Assembly: GCA_012932295.1 (NCBI GenBank)
Contig: JAAONU010000060.1
Coordinates: 1-64,000, forward strand
DNA: 64,000 nucleotides
Direction: 5' to 3'
Origin: Cyclina sinensis
Lineage: Eukaryota > Mollusca > Bivalvia > Venerida > Veneridae
Shown piece after piece: positions 1 to 10,409 of the stretch; position 1 is the stretch's first letter; each line of letters starts with the position of its first letter. The notes below the pieces were generated by a model, which was not told the DNA's origin, made no database searches, and saw only the letters and a program-made list of their open reading frames with translations. The position numbers and the translations under genes were made by a program.

Positions 1-1035
1 GTCAGGAAGATAATGTGTTTCTGCATGATTCTCGACACCCCTTAGTTGAGAATTTGACAGCAACCCTACAACAAGAACACAATGTCATTCTTTTTCGAAA
101 CACGTACATTTTATGTGAAACATTTCTTTTATCATCACATAAAAATACTCAATACATTAACCTAAGCATTTTGACCAATGTTTGTGGATTTTTCTGGTAT
201 GTCTGCTCTGATGTTGCTGTTGGTATGTTTAAACATGATAAAAAATACTACAAATTACTGAATGCGTTCAGACAAATTTAATGCCTTCTGTCGGTGTTTT
301 AATATTATGATAGTAACATAACGAAGTATGACATCATGACAAAACAAGAGAATGGGCATAAAAAGGCTGATATGATAAAAATTATATAACAAGTTATTTT
401 AATCATTCAAAGTATGGTTGTTTTCATTAGACTAGTAAGCAACATGAGTTTTAAACACAGGATCATTAGAACTGTTAATGTAAAAAGAAAGCTTACATTC
501 GCTTTCCTAGCTGTTGATAAGTCTGAACAACATATCTTTCTAACATTTTTTTTCATGTGATCAAATATAAAACATTAGAGATAGTAGAGTCTGAATCATA
601 TCTAAGCTTGATTTGAATCTGATTTTGTGAACCTGAGATGTTACTACAGTGAGATCATTTTACACCCTCTTATTTCTGAAAATAAAGCATTGAACTCAGC
701 ATGACTGGAACATATACAGCTTTAAAGCTTACTTAAAAGGAATGCTATTGTTTTTCAAAACTGCTAAAATTGTATAACATACTATATGTCTGTAAGACAC
801 GACCAACATGTGACGCATGACACGGAATGATCATTGTTAACATATGTGTACAATATCTCCACCTGATCAATGTTCTTGTTATTTTTGAACAATGCTGAAT
901 TGATTTCAACATGTTGGCCTTGATAAATTGTAAAAGCAAAATCTCAATTGTTAGAAAGTTTTGATATAAATTGCCATATTTTATACAACAAGAGCGATCA
1001 GTGATCACATATGTCGCCTGATGATAGCCAATTAA
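1..1035. other. AT-rich flank with no recognised gene
   Basis: Nothing recognisable was found here. The open frames at 15-281 (+) and 745-1008 (-) are short, resemble no family I know, and have composition like the surrounding non-coding DNA. The segment ends at the left terminus of the hAT-like element. Confidence 0.5.
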
Positions 1036-1247
1036 CCGGAGCGGATCCAGGATTTCAGGTTAGGGGGACGCAAAATGTTCGGCCATATTTGTATCCGTTT
1101 TCTACCTCATTTCAACAGCTGTGGTTACGCTAGAGTATACTGATTTGGCAATATCACATGGGCCTCTGATTATTCAATTCAATGTTGAACAATAAAGTAT
1201 ACATTATTTAAACAATTCCACGATTAAAATATTAACATGTTATTTTT

Positions 1248-1763
1248 TTATTCTGATAACGGATCCAACAACAACATTCTACGGGGATACTTTCTGGCAT
1301 ACAAATTGATAATCTCATCAAGGTTTAACTTGATATCCCGAAGGATGTACAAAAGCATAAGCGCATTGAATCGATCTTCACCCATCGAACTTCTGTGAGA
1401 GTTTTTTATGAATTTCAATGTGGAATTTGACCTTTCTACGCTTGCCGATGTTACTGATGTTAATGAACACAACAGCAGTATTGTTAAAATGTTCTGATAT
1501 ATGAGTTTACAGGTCTCTGAAAGTGTGTCTGCAATATTTGCCGGCTTTTCTGTCGAACTGTCCCATTTGTGCTTCCACAATTGCAGCTCTTTTTGGAATG
1601 TGTCTGACTGCGGCATGTCATCACTGTAATTATCAACAAATGATTGGATGGATTCTTTGTTTAATATTTTTTCAACATTGCTTGGTAACAGACATAGAGC
1701 CATGCATGCCTGTCTTGTCATTGTGTTGAACCTCATATCAAGCTGCCTAATAAAGGAATCCAC
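1248..1763 (-). pseudogene. hAT pseudogene exon 3, C-terminal dimerisation domain
   Basis: The C-terminal hAT dimerisation domain is recognisable by the TSASVERSNSTL motif followed by RFNALMLLYI. The sequence ends in a natural stop at 1248. It reads in the same frame as the preceding block across the TAA at 1838-1836. Confidence 0.75.
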
Positions 1764-1835
1764 AAAAGGATAAAAAATAACCCTTTCAAAATACTGGTCT
1801 GTGCTGTCTGCAGGAACATTATTCCGCTGTGTTTG

Positions 1836-2165
1836 TTAGCCACATCTTCGAGGCATTTCTAGGCGTTCAAGTCTAGCTTTCTGTGTTGTTGCTTTCTCAT
1901 AGACGCTGTTGGTATCATCATTTCTAGCAGCAGATACGGCATTTCTTACATTTGCAACCATGTTATATGCCTCAACTATATCCAGAGAGGAGCCTTGTAG
2001 TTTACTGCTCAGACCCGTAACATAACCAAACATGTGTAAAACAGTTTGGAAGCACATTATGAAACTGGATTCAGTAATCCTCTTTAAGAGTCCATAAGCG
2101 TCAGTGATAGCTTTGGTATCCCAGCCAGTTTCCAGCTGTCCAATCGCCTCAAGACATTCCAGCAT
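1836..2165 (-). pseudogene. hAT pseudogene exon 3, middle part
   Basis: This segment continues the hAT reading frame in the order expected for ZMYM1-like proteins. Upstream residues just outside it (about 2240-2166) read CETRRVKKHTTLGDFNN, matching the conserved CETRWVE.H motif with the tryptophan lost. It ends at an in-frame TAA at 1838-1836, after which the same frame continues into the next block, so the stop is a point nonsense mutation. Confidence 0.7.
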
Positions 2166-2716
2166 AGGTACATACGTATTGTTGAAATCACCCAGGGTGG
2201 TATGCTTTTTAACCCGTCTAGTTTCACAGAAAACATGAAATTTTGATTTGGGTATTTGATCGGATTAAGGAAGTTTAGAGTTAGCTGCAGAAATTGTCTC
2301 TTCTTAACGCCTACTACGTTTTGGTGAATACTTTAAAAAAGTCCGCTTTTAAAGCATCGAGCATTACGTGTATTTTATTTACTTCACAACATTTGCACAA
2401 TGCGAGATTAAGATCGTGACTTGAACAATAATGGTAGTTTGCTTTTGGTGATTACAACTTAAACCGGGCTGCACATACTGCTTGCTTTCCCGCCATGTTA
2501 CCATGTTGAATGTCTAAGCCAGCTTCCGTCAACGACTTGACAATATTATTACAAATAGATTCACCAGTAATTTCATCGCACTGAACAAATTCTAACAAAC
2601 GTTCGACAGGTTCGTTGTCAACTGTGTATCTAAGTACAATTCCTTACTGTCCCAGTTAGAACTGTCCGTGACTTCATCGCACTGGTATCCAAAATAAGGC
2701 CCTATTGGTTGTTGCT

Positions 2717-3463
2717 TCACTTCATCAACAATACATTTTTGCATGAACTGTTTGACACAAGCGAGAAGGTCATTTTGCGTGGTCTGGACATGTATGATGC
2801 ATTCCTGGCACAGGTTTCCAGATGTTCCTTCAGCGAAACATCCCCCGATTCAGCTCGGAAATTTAACAGAGCCTTAAAGTTACCCTTGTTGAAACTGGTG
2901 CTGGTTTCATCATCACGGTGGCCCCGCAAAGAAATACCCTGACGACCGCAAAACTCGATACATTTTAACATTGCTTTTAAAATCTCTCTGTTCTTGTTAA
3001 TTCTCTCAGTATTTAAACCCTCGATATTAACATCTAATCTTCTTGTTGGATTACAGAATGTTGTTTTAAATGCATTAAGCTTGGACATAGAGTTAATATG
3101 ATAGTCATGACTTGTGTGTGAATTCAAATCGGTAACAGCATCTTTCCATTTTCGATATGGGTCTCTGATCAGTATATTAGGACTTCGGTGTGTAGTATCT
3201 GGGAAAAACAAGCATGCAAAACATAAACCATCCAAACTTTCAGAATAGCATATAAAGTCAAACTTGTCAAACCATTCTAGGCAACAGTAGCTTTTCATCT
3301 GACCATCTTTTCTGCGTTTATCTTTGTAAATCTTTCCTGGAAACTTGAAGCTTGCATTTGGTCGTCTGTGTTCTGTAAAGAAATACTTAATGGCATCTGA
3401 TGATGAGCGAATTGTGTACTGTGCGATGTCCTTGTCAGCCAAATCGTCATTCCGACCGCTGAT
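2717..3463 (-). pseudogene. hAT pseudogene exon 3, N-terminal part: TTF zinc finger and start of DUF4371
   Basis: This open segment begins at the exon 3 splice acceptor (AG at 3465-3464) and has no stop until 2717. It contains a WF..FDF..C...DGLCFACLFFP zinc-finger pattern and the segment CIEFCGRQGISLRGHRDD, a signature stretch of DUF4371 in hAT-like ZMYM1 relatives. From about 2785 the true frame shifts by one nucleotide. The continuation (KQQPIGPYFGYQCDEVTDSS) is readable in the neighbouring frame. Confidence 0.75.
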
Positions 3464-3811
3464 CTGTAAAGAAAAATATCAACACAAACGATCACAGCCT
3501 TGCGACAATGGTAATGATTGGCCACATTAAGTCTTGGTCATAAACGAAGTCGAGCAGAATTAAAAATATTGCTGTTAAACTTGTAAGATCGCTACATCCT
3601 TATGGTAAACGAGTTTTGCCCACCCAGATTTCGTATTCACATTTGTCAATGTTTAAAAAACATTTGCAAAAATAACAATCTTTGAAAAGCCGGAAAATGC
3701 AAACAAATGTTTGATTTATTGGTGTTTTACGCCGCTTTCTATAATTTTTCAGTCTTTTCGCGGCGATCAGGACGATGATTTCGGTTAAGTGTAAACAAAT
3801 ATAAAAACCTT

Positions 3812-3880
3812 TAGCGGGTTAGGATTTGAACCTGCGACCTCTTGATTAGAAATCTGGCGCTCTATTAGCTGTGCGGTTTG
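3812..3880 (-). repeat. tRNA-Arg(UCU)-like fragment
   Basis: On the minus strand the fragment has an A-box-like stretch (CAGCTAATAGAGCGC), an anticodon loop GATTTCTAATC (anticodon TCT) and a B-box GGTTCAAATCC. The acceptor and T stems do not pair properly, so it is a tRNA-derived fragment or SINE head, not a working tRNA. It lies in intron 2 of the hAT pseudogene. Confidence 0.55.
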
Positions 3881-4070
3881 TATTTGCGTTTTATAATCAG
3901 CACGGCTGACACCTCCAGAAGAGTGTCAGCCATTTTAGATTTTTGAGGCTAAGCAAGATAAAGAAGATACCCCAGTTCCAAAAGAATCCCTGTTTCTTTT
4001 ATGTGCCATACACGGGACCTCGATTTAAAGCTTCATCCGAGAGACTGTCAAATCATTAAATATTAGGGAT

Positions 4071-4137
4071 TTGTGGGGAATCGAGCTTGTGCCCCTGGAT
4101 TCGGAGTCCAGTGTACTAACAACTAGACCAGACCTCC
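4071..4137 (-). repeat. tRNA-Arg(CCG)-like fragment
   Basis: The minus strand shows a 5-bp anticodon stem CTGGA/TCCAG around loop CTCCGAA (anticodon CCG), an A-box-like TGGTCTAGTTGTTAG and a B-box-like GCTCGATTCC. Acceptor pairing is poor. It is in intron 2 of the hAT pseudogene. Confidence 0.5.
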
Positions 4138-4199
4138 GCTGCGGTTTTTGCACAAATGGACAAATTCTTCTTTTAATAGTATAAATGTGTAAAACTTAC

Positions 4200-4437
4200 C
4201 TAAATATCTGCATTCCCGCTAGCTACACATTGAAGGTGACAGGGAGACATTGTGTCCAACGTAGAAACAGGTGTATGGGCGGGCGTTGTTTGCGACGAAT
4301 GGACGTGTTTTGAATCTGATGTACCAACTGGCGTTGTGTTTGAGGTACTGACGGGCAAAGATTGTGCTTGACATTCGAACGATGGCTCTGGTAAACGAAT
4401 TGAAGCCGGATCAATTGTGGGCTCATCGTCCTCCAAT
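4200..4437 (-). pseudogene. hAT pseudogene exon 2
   Basis: This 238-nt exon has a strong acceptor (TTTCCAG, AG at 4439-4438) and a consensus donor (G|GTAAGT, GT at 4199-4198). It joins exon 1 by completing the split codon AG|A, and joins exon 3 in phase 0. It encodes a Ser/Thr/Pro-rich low-complexity linker. Its last codon is TAG, which stops translation at the exon boundary. All other junction features are intact. Confidence 0.6.
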
Positions 4438-4845
4438 CTGGAAATAATTTGAATTGTTTTGACGCGAATCAATAATTGTTTTTTATAAATGTTACGCTAT
4501 CGAAGAATTTGGCCAATGTTTCTAATAATTTCTTATCTTTCAAAGTTAACGGGTTACGTGTAACTTTAACATTTAAGGAAGATGGAATTTTAAACGTTAT
4601 ATATGGTCATTTGAACATTTATGACACAGCATCCCAAAAATAATACATACATATTAACAAAAAATAGATCTTCTGTCTATCGGTTCTCTCTGTGGCAGTG
4701 CAAGTTAATTACCCTATAATGATATAATGTCATCTTATTGGGTCGCCGAGAACGGCGATCCTTATATCTTTATTTAGTTTTCTAAAAGCTAACAGAGGGT
4801 CAAGTGATCCTCAAGAAAGCAGGATAATGAAGCATTAAAGTATTA

Positions 4846-4921
4846 TCCGCTCGATTAGCTCAGTCGGTAGAGCGCTGGAGTGTGAACTTGACAATCAGGG
4901 TTTAAATCCCAGGAGAGTATG
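4846..4921 (+). repeat. tRNA-like fragment with good A-box
   Basis: The plus strand has TTAGCTCAGTCGGTAGAGCG, a near-perfect D-arm and A-box, and GGGTTTAAATCCC at the T-arm, where the usual TTCRA is changed to TTTAA. The anticodon stem is poorly paired. It lies in intron 1 of the hAT pseudogene, in the opposite orientation to the gene. Confidence 0.5.
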
Positions 4922-5221
4922 TCATTTCGTTGTAAATGTATTTTTTATTACTCATAGCTGGCTGGTGGCGTCTTAATTATGTTAGGTTCTTTTGGACTTA
5001 TAAATATTATCCTACGATTATTAAAATTTTGATAAAGACAACATGCCAATGATTTTGTGGCGAACCTTGATGCTACGCATCAGTCTATTTTACCGGGTAG
5101 AAAAATCACTATAATGGAGGCCTATACAATGGCTTGATATCAAACTTTTTAAATTTTATTTTTAACTGATCAATTCTAAGAATTTCTGGAAAATGTGTAA
5201 ACGTCAATTTTCTATGCTTAC

Positions 5222-5397
5222 CTTTCTCTGACTGCAACAGCTGTTGCTTCAAATGGTATATTGACGTCAGTTGAGATTGAGCTAGCAAGGTCCGAGCCTA
5301 TCAAATCGAAAAGTTCCGTTCCTGTATGAAGCAAGTCGTCTACATCAGAAGGGCTCATAGGAATATCTTCTTTACATAAAATGAGACTGCTACTCAT
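5222..5397 (-). pseudogene. hAT pseudogene exon 1
   Basis: This first coding exon begins at ATG 5397 and ends with GAAAG|GTAAGC (GT at 5221-5220). It encodes an acidic stretch (IPMSPSDVDDLLHTGTELF). A possible 5' UTR exon boundary (TTTTTTTCAG) lies near 5462. The ATG at 5431 has better context (CACCATGG) but is now in a different frame and stops after 13 codons. Confidence 0.5.
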
Positions 5398-5577
5398 ATG
5401 CACTGACTGCCACCACCGTCGATGTCGCCATGGTGTATGTTACCTTTGCAAACAGGCCTGAAAAAAACAACACAGAGAATATCTGACCTGAAATGCAATT
5501 AGACGGTTTTCAAATTTGCTCTTGCTTTCAAGGCAACATATTAATCAGATTGTAAAATAAGAAAGAAAAAAAGAAGA

Positions 5578-5650
5578 GCGGGCATCTGGATTCGAATTCC
5601 AGACCGCAGGATTACCAGTTCGTCGCTTTACCGACTGAGCTAGCCGGGCA
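5578..5650 (-). repeat. tRNA-like fragment upstream of hAT exon 1
   Basis: On the minus strand this reads GCCCGGCTAGCTCAGTCGGT, a canonical acceptor 5' side and A-box, and ends with TGGAATTCGAATCCA, a T-arm with an extra base or two. The 3' acceptor strand does not complement the 5' strand, so it is a pseudo-tRNA or SINE head. Confidence 0.5.
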
Positions 5651-6093
5651 CATGCTAATTGCTAGTTCTTAAACGATGTACATGCAGTATTTCTTCAGAC
5701 GCTGTAGCTTTATTCAAAGCAATAAATGTGCAGATAAGATGCAACTGCAGCCAACGCATGTAAGTTACACTGAATCAAAGCTGAAGTCTATAACAAAACA
5801 TTAGGAATCATAGATGAAGTTATTGAGCGGACCATTCATGCGTTAATTATTTTGTCAGAAATAGACCATCATCGACATGGTCGAACTATTATGAATTAAC
5901 TGTTACTAAAGAAAATTGAATAAAGAGGTGTATTCACCGTCTTTCTACATCTGTCTTCTTGAAAAAGCTTCCCAAAGTTGTCTTGACTTTAGCACGTTTT
6001 GCGCTTGTTTGTTGACAAAAAACAAACAGCCGAAAGACAAATTAAAATACGGGAAGGCCATATACGTTTAAAACGAAAAGATCAACTTGATAA

Positions 6094-6752
6094 ACTGTGA
6101 AATCATTTAAATTTGCTGGGATGAAATTTCGCACAAACCTCAAAAAATGTACATTCGCGCGGTCCTAAATTCGCGCATTTTCAATTTCAGATTCAATTTT
6201 TTTTTATCAGCATAAAAAGCAGACGACAGCTGCATGACGCTGGATCACCACCGACGCGTGTATACGTGTCAATTACCGCGGTCCGCTTTCGAATATACAA
6301 ACTGACAGGTCCAACAGTTAACTGACGTTAACTGACACAGGTTAAGTGTGCACAGATTAAAAGATCGATACCGACAGGTCTTTTGTGACCGGTCCCTTGT
6401 CAGTTACGCTAAAAAAACATTGCCACTTGCGAAAATTACCTTTACTCATTCATGTCCTATCTATCAGACAAGCGTTCAACAATTCAAAGAAATAAGATAA
6501 GTTTCATTTTAATTTTGCTAGATATTTAGAATTTGCCAAAACATCCGATAATTCAAGTTATATTGGCTAAAAACAACAACTAATGGTCAAAAGTGAGTGG
6601 AAAAATATATGCAGGTATTTCGGAGAGGTTCAAGATTCGGATAACGGAAATGTTTTATTAGTTTGATAAAAGCGCGGTCTTAAATTCGCGCATTGTTCCT
6701 AGTGCGAAATACGCGAAAATTCGTCCTACGCGAACAAAAATGATTTCACAGT
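6094..6752. mobile_element. Nested inverted-repeat (MITE-like) element, 659 bp
   Basis: The ends are ACTGTGAAATCATTT at 6094-6108 and its inverted copy at 6738-6752. The similarity continues imperfectly for about 40 bp through a segment rich in TTCGCG. The interior has two direct copies of a GCGCGGTC(C/T)TAAATTCGCGC motif, at about 6157 and 6672. No transposase is present, and no clear target duplication was seen. It sits inside the hAT element, upstream of exon 1. Confidence 0.55.
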
Positions 6753-7019
6753 ATGGAATGTAAGTCTCAAAGTACATGATAAATTAATTCATATTATGCA
6801 CATTAATGATTATGCAATGCAAGCTAGATAATACAAAAAAAGATAGATGACCGAATCAGCTGTATGAAAGAGTCAGTGAGCGTCGGAACTAAATGATATT
6901 TCATTTTTGTGTGTCTACAATAACACCTTTGGCCCGGGAATTTTAGGGGGGCGCGCGCGCCGGGCGCTGGATCCGCTAGTGATTAAGCAGTTGTATTGAG
7001 GGGTGATTGGACAGTTTGT

Positions 7020-7345
7020 TCGAAATGTAAATTGAGGCACCGATCAATCCTGTAACATTTCATTCAAATTACATTAGTAGTATAAGAGAAGTAGTCCGGA
7101 TAAACTTTAAAAATAAAAATCATTAAAGGGCCATAACTTTAACAAAAAATCATTGAACTGGAAATTCCGACAATATGCACAACTAGACTTGGTACTAATC
7201 ATTCCTGTAAAGTTTGGATGAAATTGCACCAGTAGTTTTTGAGGAGTAGTCCGGACAAGTTTTGTGACGGACGGACAGGCAGAGTGACAGAGAAGTGATC
7301 CCTATATGTCGCGGCTACGTTGTATGTAGGCGACACATAAATCTC
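7020..7345. repeat. Dispersed bivalve-type repeat ending in GGACGGACAG
   Basis: This segment has the pattern GGCCATAACTTT..., CCTGTAAAGTTTGGATGAAA, AGTAGTCCGGACAAGTTTTG and GACGGACGGACAGGCAG. The same phrase types recur elsewhere in the window (15.2-16.2 kb, 26.6-27.7 kb). It has no coding content. Confidence 0.55.
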
Positions 7346-8194
7346 AGAAAAAATTTAGGTACAAAACTTACCGTGCCTATGATGAGCATACCAAAAATGT
7401 CTGAAAGTTACCGTTGACACGAAGCTTACCACAAGGATGAAAAATATCAAATTATTAAATTTCCTTCTCATTCTGAATTCGTTAAATCTCTTCTCAGTCT
7501 GTCTCTGATTTAAAAAGAAGCGTCTTTATTTTTGTCGTAATTATTTCACAAACAAGTATTTCAGACTAAGTTACTGTGTATAGATTAACTGGATTGTCAT
7601 TTCCCGTGAAGATGTAACAATGTGTTGGAAAAACACTATCAATTGAAAACGGTAAACAGGCAGAACAAATCAATCAGTATCTTAAAACTCAAGATGTTAC
7701 TATTATTGAACTGATGAAACGGACAAATGTTGTATATTTGAGCTATTTGTTACACTGAATATCTACTTTTTCATAAAGTTGGCTAAGATTGAGAGCGTCA
7801 CGTCATTGTGACCGGCATACAATTTTAGTATTAATAGATAGTGGGCTGATTCATGATTGAACTGACAATCCGAATCGTCGTGGCTCAATAGAATTATTTT
7901 TTGAATTACGAATGGTAGTTTTCAGTCATAAATATTATAAGTTGATATTTTTAAAGATCATACAAGACAAGCCGGTATATCATATCAGGTAGAGGAAAAA
8001 TAAGATTTTTAAGGTAATAGTAAATTCTCTCTCAAGAAGTTTCTGGCAAAAATAGAATTGAAACATATTTACATAAACTCGTGGTTTTTATCATTGTATT
8101 TGATGAATCGATACAAAGGCGATTCAAAAGCGAACGTTGGATCAATGAAATTTACATTCAGTTATTTTCTGTGTCGCTCTTTCTAAGAAACGGC
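7346..8194. other. Unannotated AT-rich DNA
   Basis: No gene, tandem array or inverted repeat was recognised in this segment. Confidence 0.4.
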
Positions 8195-8700
8195 GATATA
8201 TAGGGGTCGCTTTGTACGTCGGTCCGTCCATCCGTCCTTTACGAAAATGTTGGCTATAACATTGCCACTTCTTAACATTTTCTCATCAAACTTTCAAATT
8301 ATATTGTTTACGACAAAAGGATCGTGACGATGCCAAAATCTTTAGGTCAAGCTCTTATGTGACAGAGTTATGTCCCTTTTTGTACTTGGATTTTGTCACG
8401 AAAACTAAACATTTGCTTTATCTAAGCCATTTCTTTATATTTCTTCATCAAACATTCCAATTGTAATTCTTACAATTGTATCGCTTATGACATAGGGATC
8501 GCTTTGTCCGTCAGTCCGTCCGTCACGAAAACGTAACGTTTGCTATCACTTTGCCATTTCTTAACCTTTCTTCATCAAACTTTCAAATTACATTCCTTAT
8601 GACAACAGGGTCGTGATGATGCAAAAATCTTTAGGTCAAGATCACATTTACTGGAGTTATGCCCCTTTAATTACTTGGGCTAGCATGCTGTCTTTTCAAG
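8195..8700. repeat. Two head-to-tail copies of a dispersed repeat, about 280 bp each
   Basis: The first copy starts near 8205 (TCGCTTTGTACGTCGGTCCG) and the second near 8488 (TCGCTTTGTCCGTCAGTCCG). Both continue with matching phrases including TCATCAAACTTTCAAATTA, a TCGTGA(C/T)GATG segment, and ATCTTTAGGTCAAG followed by GAGTTATG. Both are non-coding. Confidence 0.6.
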
Positions 8701-9284
8701 TAGGCTCTTGTTTACCTTTTTAGTTATTCTAACAAAGCATCCAAGGGCGACACAAGTGTTCAACTGACCCATCTACTTTATATATATATTCAATTCCTGA
8801 ACTGTGTTTATTATGACGCCAATCCTTGCTGGTTTTATAATTCATCCGTTAATCAACAGCTCACGAGAGAATCAAGGCAGCGAGTTTGGCATGTGAAACT
8901 TTTTTTTCGTTTGTCAGTATAATAATAGTTTAACCTTCAGAAAAAAAAGATGAACGAAATTTACATTCCAGGTGTCGCGTCTGACACGCATTTCTGTGCC
9001 TTTACAGGTAAGCTAGGGAACTAGAAATTGAAGAAGTTCCTGCGTCAATCTGATTTTAAGTTTAAGATTCTAATGAAATAATATCACTTTTTGTTACCAT
9101 GTGTGGACAACGAGCTCGTAAGATTAATTTTGATAAATAGTGTTTAGTATATGGTTCCAAAAGATGGTAATTTTCTTTCTTTTCATGAATTGTTTTCAAT
9201 TTATAATCTAATTTAGCAAAACCCATCACTAACTCAAGCAATCTACACGAGTAATGTTGATGTCACATTGAATTCGTTCGCTAG
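8701..9284. other. 3' flank of the sulfotransferase gene
   Basis: AT-rich DNA lying downstream of the minus-strand sulfotransferase stop codon, so it probably includes the 3' UTR. I could not place a polyadenylation signal with confidence. Confidence 0.35.
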
Positions 9285-10409
9285 TCAGCTAAGATCGCTG
9301 AAATAAGCAAACGTGTTTGAAGAAACATTGAAGGTTTCTCTTTTAAACACCCATTTAGGCCGATCGTCATAGTCATACAACAAACAGTCCTCAAGAACAA
9401 CGTTCCGCAACCTTTCCAAAAGTTCTTGTGGTACAGATAAATACGCCTGCATCAGGGCTTCTTGCTTTTGCATCTTCAGCTCAGTTTTGTTTCCGATAAA
9501 GTTTTTGACAGCCTTATTCATCTCTTCTAGAAATGTCTGGTTATTAATAATTTTAATATCCTTTTTAGCAAATGGCATTTCAATGTATTTCGATATTATA
9601 CCCGTCATCTGAAAATATCTCCATGCTCGTCTATACAGTTTGTAGGTGTCGATGTTTGATTGTTCTATTTTCTTCAATGTTTCAAAGAAATGTTTCATTT
9701 CAGAGAATTTTTTACTTTCCTTCTTCTGGCCAGCGTGTGTGGGCGTCCATTTTATTATTTTCCTTGCCTTTAATTGTTGTGTTATGTATTTCCAGTCGGT
9801 TACCATTGTTTCTAATTTTCCAATATATCCATACCTATAATCACATGGCTTGCAATTTTCATGCATGGGTCTAATATGAGCATCCATTTTATTTCCGGCT
9901 TCATATTCCTCTATTGTGAATCGTATCATTTCTTCAAAAGTTATATCATGCCCAAAGTTCAAACTGTCTACAGACGGGTTATCTCTATACCGTTTGACAA
10001 TTTCCGTGCCAACAGGAGCCCAATTACCTTTAGGGAAATAGAATTTATTACTATATGTTGAAAACAGTCTTCCATATGGTTCCCGAACAAAATGAAATGT
10101 AAATGCATCCTTAAATATATTTGTTTTTTCTTCGTATGACAATGCCCGAAATACTGATGAAAAATTCCGAAACCTTTCTTCAGGCCATCTGAGCATTTTA
10201 CTCAGAGTACTAATACTATACCAAGAAGCTGCTTTGTTAATACGGCAGTAAACAAGGGAAAATCTTTCATCAGACAGTCCCATAATAAATTGTTTATCAA
10301 AGAAACCGCTACTGACTTCCCTTTTACTTCTATTTTTGCTTGAGCAATGCTGAAGAATTGTCTTTTTCCTCCGGTAGTTTCTTGCTTCTGTCGGATTATC
10401 AAAAACAGG
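9285..10409 (-). CDS. Sulfotransferase exon 3 (catalytic domain and stop)
   Basis: Exon 3 starts after the acceptor TTAATTTCCAG (AG at 10411-10410) and encodes residues 58-431. The open frame runs on to 10493, but its first 28 codons do not belong to the gene: those beyond 10432 are mariner terminal repeat, and the rest are intron. With the mariner removed, the frame meets a TAA two codons upstream of its insertion point. The splice acceptor, not the ATG at 10493, is therefore the proper 5' limit. Sequons NFS, NQT, NKT and NVS occur within the domain. Confidence 0.85.
   Translation of the reverse strand, partial: PVFDNPTEARNYRRKKTILQHCSSKNRSKREVSSGFFDKQFIMGLSDERFSLVYCRINKAASWYSISTLSKMLRWPEERFRNFSSVFRALSYEEKTNIFKDAFTFHFVREPYGRLFSTYSNKFYFPKGNWAPVGTEIVKRYRDNPSVDSLNFGHDITFEEMIRFTIEEYEAGNKMDAHIRPMHENCKPCDYRYGYIGKLETMVTDWKYITQQLKARKIIKWTPTHAGQKKESKKFSEMKHFFETLKKIEQSNIDTYKLYRRAWRYFQMTGIISKYIEMPFAKKDIKIINNQTFLEEMNKAVKNFIGNKTELKMQKQEALMQAYLSVPQELLERLRNVVLEDCLLYDYDDRPKWVFKRETFNVSSNTFAYFSDLS

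Larger units (their letters stand above)
1248..5431 (-). pseudogene. hAT-type transposase / ZMYM1-like gene, three exons, inactivated
   Basis: Three exons fit together in phase. Exon 1 runs 5397-5222 (GTAAGC donor), exon 2 runs 4437-4200 (TTTCCAG acceptor, GTAAGT donor), and exon 3 runs from 3463 (CTTTACAG acceptor) to the stop at 1248. Exon 3 encodes, in order, a TTF-type zinc-finger region with paired cysteines (about 3290-3200), a DUF4371-like core (about 3000-2200) and the C-terminal hAT dimerisation domain containing SASVERSNSTLKFIKNSHRS (about 1450-1380). It is broken by a TAG as the last codon of exon 2 (4202-4200), a 1-nt frameshift near 2780-2785, stops near 2454 and 2315 and frame changes around them, and a TAA at 1838-1836. 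A well-placed upstream ATG at 5431 (CACCATGG) is now out of frame with exon 1. Domesticated relatives exist, but the breaks here argue for a dead copy. Confidence 0.75.
1036..6981 (-). mobile_element. hAT-superfamily DNA transposon, decayed, about 5.9 kb
   Basis: Both ends carry the same terminal motif in inverted orientation. The left end (1036-1048) and the reverse complement of the right end (6969-6981) share AGCGGATCCAG, followed by a run of G (left) or a GC-rich block (right, 6945-6970). This type of end, with GCGGATCC near the terminus, is common in metazoan hAT elements related to ZMYM1-like genes. The transposase-like gene lies between them on the minus strand. An 8-bp target duplication, expected for hAT, is not clear: only ATTAA lies directly outside each end (1031-1035 and 6982-6986). 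The element holds a nested inverted-repeat element and four tRNA-like fragments, so it is old. Confidence 0.6.

Noticed and set aside
1028..6989. 8-bp hAT target duplication
   Set aside because: Only ATTAA is shared directly outside the two ends; the full 8 bp do not match.
9572..10061. Plus-strand ORFs of 64-100 aa
   Set aside because: They are antisense to the sulfotransferase catalytic exon.
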